Both the position numbers and the translations under genes were made by a program. From NCBI GenBank assembly GCA_016218805.1, contig JACRCW010000168.1, forward strand, positions 1 to 64,000: a stretch of 64,000 nucleotides of DNA, in the 5' to 3' direction. This DNA is from Deltaproteobacteria bacterium (lineage in GTDB: Bacteria; Myxococcota; JACRCW01). Of the stretch, positions 35,927 to 46,264 are shown in pieces. Under the pieces are notes generated by a model. It was not told the origin of the DNA. It saw only the letters and a program-made list of their open reading frames with translations, and did not search any database. Within the stretch, counting starts at the first letter, position 1. Each line of letters begins with the position of its first letter.

Positions 35927-35935
35927 TGTTATGGT
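35927..35935 (+). promoter_or_regulatory. Candidate extended -10 promoter for ftsH
   Basis: TG-T-TATGGT forms an extended -10 element in the 76-bp gap between tilS and ftsH, with the A+T richness rising around it. No good -35 lies 17 bp upstream. It would give a leader of about 50 nt. Confidence 0.35.
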
Positions 35936-35990
35936 GCAGCATCTTTCATTGCGGGTTCGGCCTACCGGGCCCTGAAAGCAGGACGTCATC

Positions 35991-37943
<1,953 letters not shown>

Positions 37944-37995
37944 ACCCGCCGTTTGGCCGATTGCGCGCCCGCCCCGGCGGCGTCACAAGCGCGCC

Positions 37996-38865
37996 ATGCT
38001 GGTTGCGCGCACCATTCCACCGCCCATCCGGGCGGGCCAACACGTCCTCCATTTTGAGAACCGCACGCTGGTGCTGGGCGTGCTCAACGTGACGCCGGAC
38101 AGCTTCTCGGACGGGGGACGGTATGCCTCCGCCGCGGACGCCGTGGCCGCGGGGGTGCGCCTGTGGGAGGAGGGCGCGGACATCCTGGACGTGGGCGGCG
38201 AATCCACGCGCCCGGGCGCCGAGGAAATCCCCGAGACGGTGGAGCTGCAGCGCGTGGTCCCCGTGGTGGAGGCGCTGGCCGGCCGCGGCATCCCCGTCAG
38301 CGTGGACACGCGCCACGCGCCGGTGGCGGCGGCCGCGCTGAAGGCCGGCGCAGGCCTCATCAATGACGTCACCGCGCTCACGCACGATCCCGCGATGGTG
38401 GACGTGGCCGGCAGCAGCGGCGCCGCGGTGATCCTCATGCACATGCGCGGTGCGCCGCGCTCCATGCAGCAGGGCAGCCTGCATTATGACGACGTGGTGG
38501 AGGAGGTGACCACGTACCTGGAGGGCCGCGTGGAGCGGCTGGTGGGGCAGGGCCTCACGCGCGAACAGCTGCTGATTGACCCCGGCATGGGGTTTGGCAA
38601 GGGCGTGGCGGATAACGTGGAGCTGATGACGGGGATGGAGCGGCTCACGCGTTCCGGCCGCGCGGTGGTGTGGGGGCCGTCCCGCAAGAGCACGCTGGGG
38701 CACCTGCTGGGCGGCGTGCCGCCGGCGGCGCGGCTGATGGGGACGGTGGCGTCGTGCGTGGTGGCGGTGGCCGGCGGCGCGCACGTGGTGCGCGTGCACG
38801 ACGTGGCGGCGGTGCGGCAGGCGCTGGCGGTGGCGGACGCGGGGCGCGGCGCTTTCATCGCGTGA
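37996..38865 (+). CDS. folP: Dihydropteroate synthase
   Basis: Joins pABA to dihydropterin pyrophosphate to make dihydropteroate in folate synthesis; the sulfonamide target. The 289-aa product has LVLGVLNVTPDSFSDGG near residue 22, DVGGESTRPGA near 60, ALKAGAGLINDVT near 114, LLIDPGMGFGKG near 200 and the C-terminal VRVHDVAAVRQA. These match the family loops that bind pterin and pyrophosphate. It follows ftsH by 52 bp and precedes glmM by 42 bp, a classic arrangement. Nothing unusual. Confidence 0.97.
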   Translation: MLVARTIPPPIRAGQHVLHFENRTLVLGVLNVTPDSFSDGGRYASAADAVAAGVRLWEEGADILDVGGESTRPGAEEIPETVELQRVVPVVEALAGRGIPVSVDTRHAPVAAAALKAGAGLINDVTALTHDPAMVDVAGSSGAAVILMHMRGAPRSMQQGSLHYDDVVEEVTTYLEGRVERLVGQGLTREQLLIDPGMGFGKGVADNVELMTGMERLTRSGRAVVWGPSRKSTLGHLLGGVPPAARLMGTVASCVVAVAGGAHVVRVHDVAAVRQALAVADAGRGAFIA

Positions 38866-38907
38866 ACGGCGCGGTTGTGGCACAACGGGTCCCGGAGGGC
38901 CGCGGTC

Positions 38908-40287
38908 ATGGCGCGCGAGTGGTTTGGGACGGACGGGATACGCGGGCTGGCGGGGCAGGAGCCCATGTCACCGGAGATGGCGCTGCGCGTGGGGCGCGCC
39001 CTCAGTGAGCTGGTTGACCAGGGCGTGATCCACGGCGCCGCGCGCAAGCCGGGCCACCGGCCGCGCATTGTCATTGGCAAGGACACGCGGCTGAGCGGCT
39101 ACATGCTGGAGAACGCGCTGGCGTCCGGGATCATTGCGCAGGCCGTGGACGTGCTGCTGGTGGGGCCGCTGCCCACGCCGGGGATTGCGTTCATCACCCG
39201 CTCCATGCGCGCGGATGCCGCGCTGGTGGTGTCCGCCAGCCACAACCCGTTTGAGGACAACGGGATCAAGATCTTTGCCGGGGACGGCTTCAAGCTGCCG
39301 GATGACGTGGAAGAGCGCCTGGAGGGGCTCATCCGGGATGGTGCGCTTGCAGCGCGCGGGGCCACGCACAAGAAGCTGGGACGCGCGTTCCGCGTGGATG
39401 ACGCTGTGGGCCGCTACGTGGTGTTCCTTAAGGCCACCTTCCCGGACGAGTTGTCCCTGGACGGCCTGAAGGTGGTGGTGGACTGCGCGCATGGCGCCGC
39501 CTACCGCGTGGCCCCGGAAGTGTTCCGCGAGCTTGGCGCTGACGTCACCGAGCTGGCCGTGGAGCCGGACGGGCTGAACATCAACGACCAGTGCGGCGCG
39601 CTGCACCCGGCCACGCTGCAGGGGGAAGTGCGCAAGCACGGTGCGGACATCGGCATTGCGCTGGACGGGGACGCGGACCGCGTCATCGTGGTGGACGAGA
39701 AGGGTGAAGTGGTGGATGGCGACCAGATCATGGCCGCCTGTGCGCGCGAGCTCATTGGCAAGGGGGCGCTGGCGCACAACACGCTGGTGGCCACGGTGAT
39801 GAGCAACATTGGCCTGGACCGCTACCTCAAGGCGCTGGGCGGCAACGTGGTGCGCACGCCGGTGGGGGACCGCTACGTGGTGGAGGAGATGCGGCGCGGC
39901 GGGTTCACGCTGGGCGGCGAACAGAGCGGGCACCTCATCTTCCTGGACCACACCACCACGGGTGACGGCGTGGTGGCCGCCCTCAGCCTGCTGTCCCTGA
40001 TGGTGCGCGAGGGCAAGCCGCTCTCCCAGCTCACCCGCGCCATGGAAGTGCTGCCGCAGAAGCTGGTGAGCTTCCCGGTGAAGGCCAAAAAGCCGCTGGA
40101 GGAGTTGGGGGGGGCGCTCAAGGTGGTGCAGGACATTGAGAAGGCGCTGGGGGAGGAAGGGCGCGTGCTGGTCCGCTACAGTGGCACGGAGAACAAGGCG
40201 CGCGTGCTGGTGGAAGGCGCGGACGCGCAGCGGATCGGCCGCTACGCGGATGAGATTGCCGAGGCCATTCGCGTGGCGCTGGGGTGA
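38908..40287 (+). CDS. glmM: Phosphoglucosamine mutase
   Basis: Interconverts glucosamine-6-phosphate and glucosamine-1-phosphate, the step towards UDP-GlcNAc for peptidoglycan and LPS. The 459-aa length is typical. The N-terminal WFGTDGIRGLAGQ and the phosphoserine loop SASHNPFEDNGIK near residue 108 identify the family. IALDGDADRVIVVD provides the Mg-binding Asp triad, GGEQSGHLIFLDHTTTGDG is the sugar-binding loop, and RYSGTENKARVLVEG is the phosphate-binding end. CGGAGGG precedes ATG 38908. Confidence 0.98.
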   Translation: MAREWFGTDGIRGLAGQEPMSPEMALRVGRALSELVDQGVIHGAARKPGHRPRIVIGKDTRLSGYMLENALASGIIAQAVDVLLVGPLPTPGIAFITRSMRADAALVVSASHNPFEDNGIKIFAGDGFKLPDDVEERLEGLIRDGALAARGATHKKLGRAFRVDDAVGRYVVFLKATFPDELSLDGLKVVVDCAHGAAYRVAPEVFRELGADVTELAVEPDGLNINDQCGALHPATLQGEVRKHGADIGIALDGDADRVIVVDEKGEVVDGDQIMAACARELIGKGALAHNTLVATVMSNIGLDRYLKALGGNVVRTPVGDRYVVEEMRRGGFTLGGEQSGHLIFLDHTTTGDGVVAALSLLSLMVREGKPLSQLTRAMEVLPQKLVSFPVKAKKPLEELGGALKVVQDIEKALGEEGRVLVRYSGTENKARVLVEGADAQRIGRYADEIAEAIRVALG

Positions 40288-40299
40288 GGTGAGGGCGGG

Positions 40300-40536
40300 A
40301 TGCCGGACACGGCCACACGCAAGCGGCGGCTCAGACCGCGGACCGTGTGCCCGCGCTGCGAGGGCTTCATGCAGCGCAAGACCACCATCAGCGAGCGGCC
40401 GCAGCACCGCCATTGGGGTGATTCGGACCCGTTCCTGAGCCTGGGCCAGGTGGATATCCACCATTTCATCTGCGTGGCCTGCGGGAACGTCAGCGCCTAT
40501 CAGCTCAAGGGCGAGGCGCCCGCCGCTTCTTCGTAG
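40300..40536 (+). CDS. Small zinc-ribbon protein
   Basis: A 78-aa product with two Cys pairs, CPRCEGFM near residue 17 and CVACGN near 58, spaced as a zinc ribbon; the middle is basic and His-containing. The N-terminus is rich in Arg (TRKRRLRPRT). GAGG stands just before the ATG, 12 bp after glmM. Its last 37 bp overlap the 3' end of the convergent glycosyltransferase gene. Function is unknown; nucleic-acid or adaptor binding is a generic guess. Confidence 0.75.
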   Translation: MPDTATRKRRLRPRTVCPRCEGFMQRKTTISERPQHRHWGDSDPFLSLGQVDIHHFICVACGNVSAYQLKGEAPAASS

Positions 40537-41561
40537 ACCTGCGCGGTGAGCCGCGCCGCCTGTTCCCACGTCATGCACGCCGCGCGCTCACGCCCCTGCC
40601 GGCTGGCTGCTTCCGGGGGCTCCTCCAGCAGCGCGCGCGCCCAGGCCACCGCGTCCAGCGGCGGCACGTAGCGCGCCACCCCGCCCGCCACTTCGTGAAA
40701 GACCGGGATGTCGCTGCACACCACCGGCGCGCCCACCGCCATCCCCTCCAGCACCGGCAGGCCAAACCCCTCCAGCGTTGAGGGCACGGCAACCACGCGC
40801 GCACGCTGCAGCAGGTCCACCATCGCGCCTTCGTCCACCGGGCCCAGGAAACGGACGCGGTCCGCCAGTCCCAGTGCGCGCGCCAGCTGTTCGCTTCCCT
40901 CCAGCGGCGTGCCCGCCACGTCCAGCCGCAGCTGCGGCGCGTGGGATACCGCGTGCAGCAGCGTCACCAGGTTCTTGTGCGGCTTGGGCCCGGTGACAAC
41001 GAGAACCGCCCCTGTGCGCGGGACCTGCTCCAGCGCCAGCAGCGCGGGCTCCACGCCATTGGGCACCACGCGGATGCGCTCCAGCGGCACGCGCAGGTGC
41101 TCAAAGATGGCGCTGCGCGCGTCCTGGCTCACCGTCAGCACCAGGCGCGCGCGGCGCGTGGCCGGCCGCACCAGGCCCAGGTAGTACGCGCGCTGCTTGA
41201 GGCCGTAGTCCTGCGGCCGCTGCAGGTGGATGGCGTCATGCAGCGTCACCACAAACGGCGCGGTCAGCAGCGGGGATACCGAGAAGGACGGCGCGTGGAA
41301 CAGCCGCGGGCCCAGCTGCGCCACCGCCGCGGGAACCGCCACCGCCTCCACCGGGTCCAGGAAGCCCGCGGCCACCGCCACGTGCGTGAATTCGTCCCGC
41401 AGGGAGGCCGGCGCGTCCGGGCCCAGCAGCAGCGTGGGGCGCCACTCCGGGACGTGGCGCACCAGCGCCCGGGCCAGCCCCACCACGTGCCGCGCAATGC
41501 CGTGCAGCCGCGGCCCCACCATCCGTGCGTCCATCACCAGCGCCGTCCGGCCCATCCGCAT
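40500..41561 (-). CDS. Glycosyltransferase, GT4 family
   Basis: A 353-aa retaining glycosyltransferase with GT-B fold. The N-terminal domain has MDARMVGPRLHGIARHVVGL (GPRLHG-type loop) and TLHDAIHLQRPQ. The C-terminal UDP-binding domain has VRVVPNGVEP, VVTGPKPHKNL, RVRFLGPVDEGAMVDLLQRA and the EX7E-type motif PSTLEGFGLPVLEGMAVG (both Glu present). This matches GT4 mannosyltransferase-like enzymes of exopolysaccharide or LPS assembly. The start at ATG 41561 (or 41555) was chosen. It stands alone in this orientation, between glmM and the kinase operon. Confidence 0.9.
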   Translation of the reverse strand: MRMGRTALVMDARMVGPRLHGIARHVVGLARALVRHVPEWRPTLLLGPDAPASLRDEFTHVAVAAGFLDPVEAVAVPAAVAQLGPRLFHAPSFSVSPLLTAPFVVTLHDAIHLQRPQDYGLKQRAYYLGLVRPATRRARLVLTVSQDARSAIFEHLRVPLERIRVVPNGVEPALLALEQVPRTGAVLVVTGPKPHKNLVTLLHAVSHAPQLRLDVAGTPLEGSEQLARALGLADRVRFLGPVDEGAMVDLLQRARVVAVPSTLEGFGLPVLEGMAVGAPVVCSDIPVFHEVAGGVARYVPPLDAVAWARALLEEPPEAASRQGRERAACMTWEQAARLTAQVYEEAAGASPLS

Positions 41562-41690
41562 CCCGTTCTCACGGCCCGGCGGCCGCACGTGTGAGCGCGG
41601 ACACACTACCGTCCACCCTTTGGCGGACGGAAGGGGATCGGCCGGCTTCTGGCGAGGAGGGGGGGTGCCGGACTAACGTCGGCGCACCCC

Positions 41691-44174
41691 ATGGTCACCA
41701 GTCCCATGCCCGGCCAGGCGTCGGCGACGATAGAAGCATGGACGCTCACCCGTCCGGTTCCGGCCCCGCTGCCGGGGTTGCTGGCGTTTGAGGTCCAGCA
41801 TTCGGACGGGCGTTCCGGCGTGCTGCGGGCGCTGGAGCGCGTGCACGCAGGTCCGGACGGCGGCCAGGGCACGCTGGAGGTGCTGGCGCGGCTGGAGCGG
41901 ACCACGGACCCGCGGATTGCCCGGCCCATGGGTCAGGGGTTTGGCACGTGGGAGGGGAAGGCCATCCTGTACGTGGTCACGCCGCCGTTGCCGGGCGCGC
42001 CACTGGCGGAGTTTGCCGCGGTGCCGGGCGCCCTCCAGCCCGGTGAGATGGTGGGTGCACTGGTGCAGGCGGCCGAAGGCCTGGGCGCGGCGCACGGTGT
42101 GGGCACGCCCCACGGCAACATCCACCTGGGCTCGCTGTACCTGGTGCAGGGTGGTCGCCTCGTCGTGGGGGAGTTCGGCCTGGCGCCGTGGCCCGCCGGC
42201 AGCCCCGCACCCCAGCGCCAGCTCCCTGCGCCCGAACTGCGTCGCGGCGGGCCGGCCACGTTTGCCGGTGACGTGTTTTCGCTGGCCCTGGTGGGCGCCG
42301 GGATCCTGTGCGGCAAGGACGCGCTGCGGCGCTGGCGCGAGTTGGCCCCGGGCACGGAAGCGGGCGATGTCATGCCCGCCCTGGAGCGCGTTGGCGCCCC
42401 GCCGGACGTCATCCGCGCCATCATGAGCGCCCTGCACCCCGATCCGGTGGCGCGTCCCTCCGCGCTCACGCTGGCCAACCAGCTGCGGCCACGTGCGGCG
42501 CCGCTGCCGGACGTGGCCCGCTCCGCGGACCCGCGCGCGCGCGTTGACGCCTGGCTGGGTGAAAAGTCCGACCCCAAGCGCGTGGCGCCCCCGCCGGCCG
42601 CGGCGGCTCCCGCACCCGCCCCCGTGCCGGCCCCTGCACCCGCCCCCGTGCCGGCCCCTGCATCCGCCCCGGCGGCTGCCGCCCCGCCCACGGTCACCGT
42701 CGCCCCGGTGTTGCCCTCCAACGGGCTGTCGCCCATCCCGCCGTCCCAGGCGCCCACGCTGCCGCTGCCCGTCAGCGGACTCACGTCACTGAGCGTGCGC
42801 ACGGCCACGCCGGCGGCCGGCACCAGTGCCAACCCGTTTCTGTCGTCGTCGGGCGGGTTTGAAGAGGTCGCCGTCACGGAGAGCTCCATCATCGCTGACA
42901 GCGCGGACGCGGTGGATCCGCCGCCGCCGGCACCCGCCGCCGCCAGCGCCAACACCACGCTGCCGCCGCCGGCTGGCGCCATCCTTGAGGAGCGCCCCGC
43001 GCCGCCTCCGCCGCAGGCGCCCCCACCGCCACCGCCGCCGTCCCTGCCGCCCACCGCGGCACGCACCGCGCCGCCCCCGGCGACGCCTGCCGCCACCGCT
43101 CCGGCGCCCGGGCCCCTGTCCATCAACCTGGCCACGCTGCCCATTGTCATCCCGCGCTCCGGGGACTTCCCGCTGGTGGCGCGCTGGACGGAACGCACCG
43201 CCGGCAAGGGCCAGTCTCCCGTCGAGATCGTGCGTCCCCGCACGCCCGCGGGCGCCACGCCCCCGCAGTCACAGGTGAACCGCCTGACCGTGCTGGCGCT
43301 GCTGTTTGGCCTGCTGGCCGGCGGTTTTGCGGCGCGCGGGGCAGGGCGCGCGGAGCCCGGGCCGGGGTCGTTGCGGCTGGAGAGTTCGCTGCAGGACGCG
43401 GAGGTGGAGGTCACCGCGGAGCTGGATGGGCGCGCGGTGGGCAGGCTGCCGCTGGACCTGTCCGGCGTAGGCGCGGGTCCGCACGTGGTGGTGCTGCGCG
43501 GTGAAGGGGCTGACCCGGCCGTGGTGCACGTGGTGGTGGAGACCGGCAAGCGCGCGCTGGTGCGCGGTGCCCCGGAGTTCTTCTCTGCGCGCCTGAGCGT
43601 GACGTCGTCCGCGCGCAGTGTGACGGTGGCGCGCGGCGAGGACCCACCGCGTGCCCTGCCGGCCGAGTTTGACGATCTGGACCCGGACTCCGACGTGAAG
43701 CTGGTCTTCCGCGTGGGTGACCGCGTCCTTCACCGCACGGTGCACGTGGGCAACGGCGAGACCACCTTCCACCTGGAGGTTGAGGCCCCGGCGGCCCGCC
43801 CGGAGGATCCCGGCGCCAGCCCGGCGCCCTCCCCGGCGCCGCTGCGTCCCCCTCCTCCTCCTCCTCCTCCTCCTCCCGCCGCCAGCCCGCGGGACCCGGA
43901 GGCCGCCGCGTCCGCCGTGGCGGAAGGCAACCGGGCCTTGCTGGCGGGCGAGTTTGATGCGGCGCAGGCCGCCATGGAGCGCGCGCTGAAGGCGGACCCC
44001 GGCCAGGCGGATGCGCACAAGGGCCTGGGGGTCATCCATGCGCGGCTGAACCATTCGTGTGACGCGCTGCGGAGCTACCGGAAGTACCTGGAGGTGCGCC
44101 CCGCGGCGTCCGACGCGGACCGCGTGCGCGCCATCATCCGCGAACTGGAGCAGAAGGCGCCGGACTGCACCTGA
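41691..44174 (+). CDS. Pseudokinase with Pro-rich linker, TM helix and TPR-like end
   Basis: An 827-aa membrane protein. Residues 1-260 have a Ser/Thr-kinase-like fold, but the active site is degenerate: the catalytic loop reads PHGNIHLGSLYL (Asn where the catalytic Asp of HRD stands), DFG reads GEFGLAP, and no Gly-rich loop or clear VAIK Lys is seen. The C-lobe retains the AGDVFSLALVGAGIL-type helix. A Pro/Ala-rich linker (about 280-530, with a perfect 24-bp DNA duplication) follows. A TM helix (LTVLALLFGLLAGGFAARGA) leads to a beta-rich PEGA-like region (about 560-690) and a TPR-like pair (LLAGEFDAAQAAMERALKAD). First gene of the barrel/NtrYX operon; the barrel gene begins 9 bp later. Confidence 0.85.
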   Translation: MVTSPMPGQASATIEAWTLTRPVPAPLPGLLAFEVQHSDGRSGVLRALERVHAGPDGGQGTLEVLARLERTTDPRIARPMGQGFGTWEGKAILYVVTPPLPGAPLAEFAAVPGALQPGEMVGALVQAAEGLGAAHGVGTPHGNIHLGSLYLVQGGRLVVGEFGLAPWPAGSPAPQRQLPAPELRRGGPATFAGDVFSLALVGAGILCGKDALRRWRELAPGTEAGDVMPALERVGAPPDVIRAIMSALHPDPVARPSALTLANQLRPRAAPLPDVARSADPRARVDAWLGEKSDPKRVAPPPAAAAPAPAPVPAPAPAPVPAPASAPAAAAPPTVTVAPVLPSNGLSPIPPSQAPTLPLPVSGLTSLSVRTATPAAGTSANPFLSSSGGFEEVAVTESSIIADSADAVDPPPPAPAAASANTTLPPPAGAILEERPAPPPPQAPPPPPPPSLPPTAARTAPPPATPAATAPAPGPLSINLATLPIVIPRSGDFPLVARWTERTAGKGQSPVEIVRPRTPAGATPPQSQVNRLTVLALLFGLLAGGFAARGAGRAEPGPGSLRLESSLQDAEVEVTAELDGRAVGRLPLDLSGVGAGPHVVVLRGEGADPAVVHVVVETGKRALVRGAPEFFSARLSVTSSARSVTVARGEDPPRALPAEFDDLDPDSDVKLVFRVGDRVLHRTVHVGNGETTFHLEVEAPAARPEDPGASPAPSPAPLRPPPPPPPPPPAASPRDPEAAASAVAEGNRALLAGEFDAAQAAMERALKADPGQADAHKGLGVIHARLNHSCDALRSYRKYLEVRPAASDADRVRAIIRELEQKAPDCT
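42612..42670 (+). repeat. Tandem 24-bp repeat in Pro/Ala linker
   Basis: A 24-bp unit (beginning GCACCCGCCCCCGTGCCGG) occurs twice without mismatch at 42612-42635 and 42636-42659, followed by a partial third copy with one substitution. It encodes APAPVPAP repeats in the linker of the pseudokinase. Being a multiple of three it can expand or contract without frameshift. Confidence 0.9.
43850..43877 (+). repeat. CCT/TCC trinucleotide microsatellite
   Basis: About nine consecutive CCT triplets encode a run of Pro within the periplasmic Pro-rich region before the TPR-like end of the pseudokinase. Length changes would alter linker length but keep the frame. Confidence 0.9.
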
Positions 44175-44183
44175 GGTCCGCGC

Positions 44184-45635
44184 GTGCCCCGCCTTCTCCG
44201 CCACCCGCAGCATCTTCCTGCCGCCCTGCTGGCGCCGCTGTGGTTGGCGGCGGCGGCGGCGCGCGCGCAGGCGCCTGAACCCGTCATTGAAGAGGAGGTG
44301 GCGGAGGAGGTGGCGGAGCCCGCCGGCGGGGACGGGCCCGCGGTGGCGCCGCGCTACGTGGTGGATGCCGTGGAGGTGCGCGGCAACTGGAAGACCGCGG
44401 ACGCGGTGATCCGCGCGCGCGTGGACCTGCGCGCCGGCGAGTTCCTGGACGAGGAGAAGCTGGAAGTGAGCCGCCTGCGCCTGGTGGCCACCGGCTTCTT
44501 CCGGGACGTGACCACCAAGCTGGAGCGCGGCGGCGCGCGCAACCACGTCATCGTCGTCTTCCAGGTGACGGAGACCGTCCCCATCCCCATCGTGGAGGGC
44601 GTCTTCCTGGGCTTCTCACAGGTGACGCCGCTGTTCGCGGGGCTGTCGCTCGTGGACAACAACTTCCTGGGGAAAGGCATCACCGTGGGCGTGGGTGGCG
44701 TGGCCAGCCCCCGGCAGCAGGCCATCCGCGCGCGCATCATTGAGCCCTCCATCCTGGGCAGCTCGCTGGGGCTGCGCGCGCGGTTGCTGTTCAACAACGG
44801 GCAGGAACCCATTGCGCTGGGGAGCTCTGCCACCGCCGGCGGCACGGTGTCCTACCGCCGCGTGGGTGGCAGCGGCGGCATCATGCTCACGGAGGGTTGG
44901 GTCGGCCGGTTTGCCATGGACTACCGGTTTGAGCTGCTATGGGGCGAGTTGCGCCTGGTGCCCGGCGCGTCCCGCCCCCCGCGCCTGCTGCCCGGCGTCA
45001 GCCGCCTGTCCACGTTGACGCTGTCCTTTGAGCGCGACACGCGCAACCGGCTGTTTGTCCCCACGGAAGGCAGCGTCCTGCGGTTTGCAGCGGAGGGCTC
45101 CAGCGCGCTGCTGTTGTCAGACTACGAATACGCCAAGTTCCGCGCCGGCTACGAGGCCCTGCTGCCGCTGCGCCGCCTGTGGTCCCCGCTGGCCGAACAC
45201 GCGCTCTCCCTGCGCCTGGAGGCCGGCTACATCCAATCCGGCCTGCCCACCGGCGGCGAAAGCGGCGCGCCGTTCTTTGAGGAATTCTACGTCGGGGACA
45301 CCAGCTACTTCCGCTACCAGCGCAACAGCCTGCCGCGTTATTTCGGGATGAACTTTGCGCCGTTCAATGAGTACGGTGACGCGCTGTTCACCGTTGGCGG
45401 CGAGTACGACTTCCCCATTGTGAGTTCCGGCAGCAGCTTCCTGTACCGCGCGTACCTGTACGGCGCGTGGGACGTGACGGAGGTGACCCGCGTGCGGGAC
45501 GTGACCGCGCGCCGGCTGCGCGGGCGCCTGTTCCTGGACCACTTCACGCCCACATTTGACGCCGGCATCAAGCTGGACACGCTCATTGGCACGTTCACCT
45601 TCTCCGGCTCGTACGCCGTGGACCTCATCCTGTGA
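44184..45635 (+). CDS. Outer-membrane protein, POTRA plus Omp85-type beta-barrel
   Basis: A 483-aa protein with a signal peptide (LLAPLWLAAAAARAQ, cleavage near 30) and an acidic stretch (EEEVAEEVAEP). One POTRA-like domain (VDAVEVRGNWKTADAVIRAR, about 60-135) precedes a barrel of alternating strands ending in a C-terminal aromatic/hydrophobic signature (FTFSGSYAVDLIL). FERDTRNRLFVPTEGSVLRF is the Omp85-type conserved motif (RDTRxxxFxPxxG). With one POTRA it is closer to a TamA/BamA-like short form than to BamA itself. GTG start; its GTGA stop overlap couples it to the DUF4390-type gene. Confidence 0.88.
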   Translation: MPRLLRHPQHLPAALLAPLWLAAAAARAQAPEPVIEEEVAEEVAEPAGGDGPAVAPRYVVDAVEVRGNWKTADAVIRARVDLRAGEFLDEEKLEVSRLRLVATGFFRDVTTKLERGGARNHVIVVFQVTETVPIPIVEGVFLGFSQVTPLFAGLSLVDNNFLGKGITVGVGGVASPRQQAIRARIIEPSILGSSLGLRARLLFNNGQEPIALGSSATAGGTVSYRRVGGSGGIMLTEGWVGRFAMDYRFELLWGELRLVPGASRPPRLLPGVSRLSTLTLSFERDTRNRLFVPTEGSVLRFAAEGSSALLLSDYEYAKFRAGYEALLPLRRLWSPLAEHALSLRLEAGYIQSGLPTGGESGAPFFEEFYVGDTSYFRYQRNSLPRYFGMNFAPFNEYGDALFTVGGEYDFPIVSSGSSFLYRAYLYGAWDVTEVTRVRDVTARRLRGRLFLDHFTPTFDAGIKLDTLIGTFTFSGSYAVDLIL

Positions 45636-46264
45636 CGCGCCTGGCCGCCCTCCTCGGTGTCGCCGTCTTCGCCGCGGGCGCGGCGGAGATGAACGTCGTG
45701 GTGGAAGGGCGCGCGGAGCAGGGTTTGCTGCAACTCAACGTGCCCACGCCGGGCATCGCCACGTCGTCGTTCCGGTCCCGGCTGCAGGACGGCCTGACGC
45801 ACCGCATCCGCTACACGCTCACGCTGCGCCAGGAGGGGCAGGACACGGTGCTGCTCACGGAGGTGCTGCAGTCTGAAGTGGTTTACGACCTGTGGGACGA
45901 GGTCTTTGTGGTCACACACGCGGAGGCCGGGCGGGTGCGGCGGTCCCGCGTCAAGACGGTGGACAAGGTCACCGCGCTGCTGGAGAAGCCGCGCTTCCGC
46001 ACGGCGGTGCCCGTGCGCACGCTCCCGCCGGGGCGCCTGGTGGTGGAGGTGCGCGCGGAGGTCAACCCCGTCAGCGAGGAAGTCCTCAACCGCACCCGCC
46101 AGATGCTGTCCCCGCCCCCGTCTGACGCGGAGAACCGCGCGGCACGTGGGCTGCTCGGCAGCGTGGCGCGCATCTTCGTCAACGAGTCCAGCGCGTCCGG
46201 CGGCGCCGAGGCGTTCCTGTATCGCGGCGCGCCGTTTGTCGTTGTCACCGGAGGCGCCCCATGA
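45632..46264 (+). CDS. Exported DUF4390-type protein
   Basis: A 210-aa product with a short signal (LAALLGVAVFAAGAAE). The mature part (LQDGLTHRIRYTLTLRQEGQ, then SEVVYDLWDEVFVV and LNRTRQMLSPPPSDA) resembles DUF4390 proteins. As I recall, these are frequently encoded directly before NtrY-type sensor kinases, consistent with this position. Coupled on both sides by four-base overlaps (GTGA with the barrel gene, ATGA with the kinase). Probably a periplasmic partner of the kinase; the mechanism is unknown. Confidence 0.75.
   Translation: MTRLAALLGVAVFAAGAAEMNVVVEGRAEQGLLQLNVPTPGIATSSFRSRLQDGLTHRIRYTLTLRQEGQDTVLLTEVLQSEVVYDLWDEVFVVTHAEAGRVRRSRVKTVDKVTALLEKPRFRTAVPVRTLPPGRLVVEVRAEVNPVSEEVLNRTRQMLSPPPSDAENRAARGLLGSVARIFVNESSASGGAEAFLYRGAPFVVVTGGAP

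Noticed and set aside
42612..42670. CRISPR-like array
   Set aside because: The 24-bp units are adjacent with no spacers and lie in frame within a coding linker.
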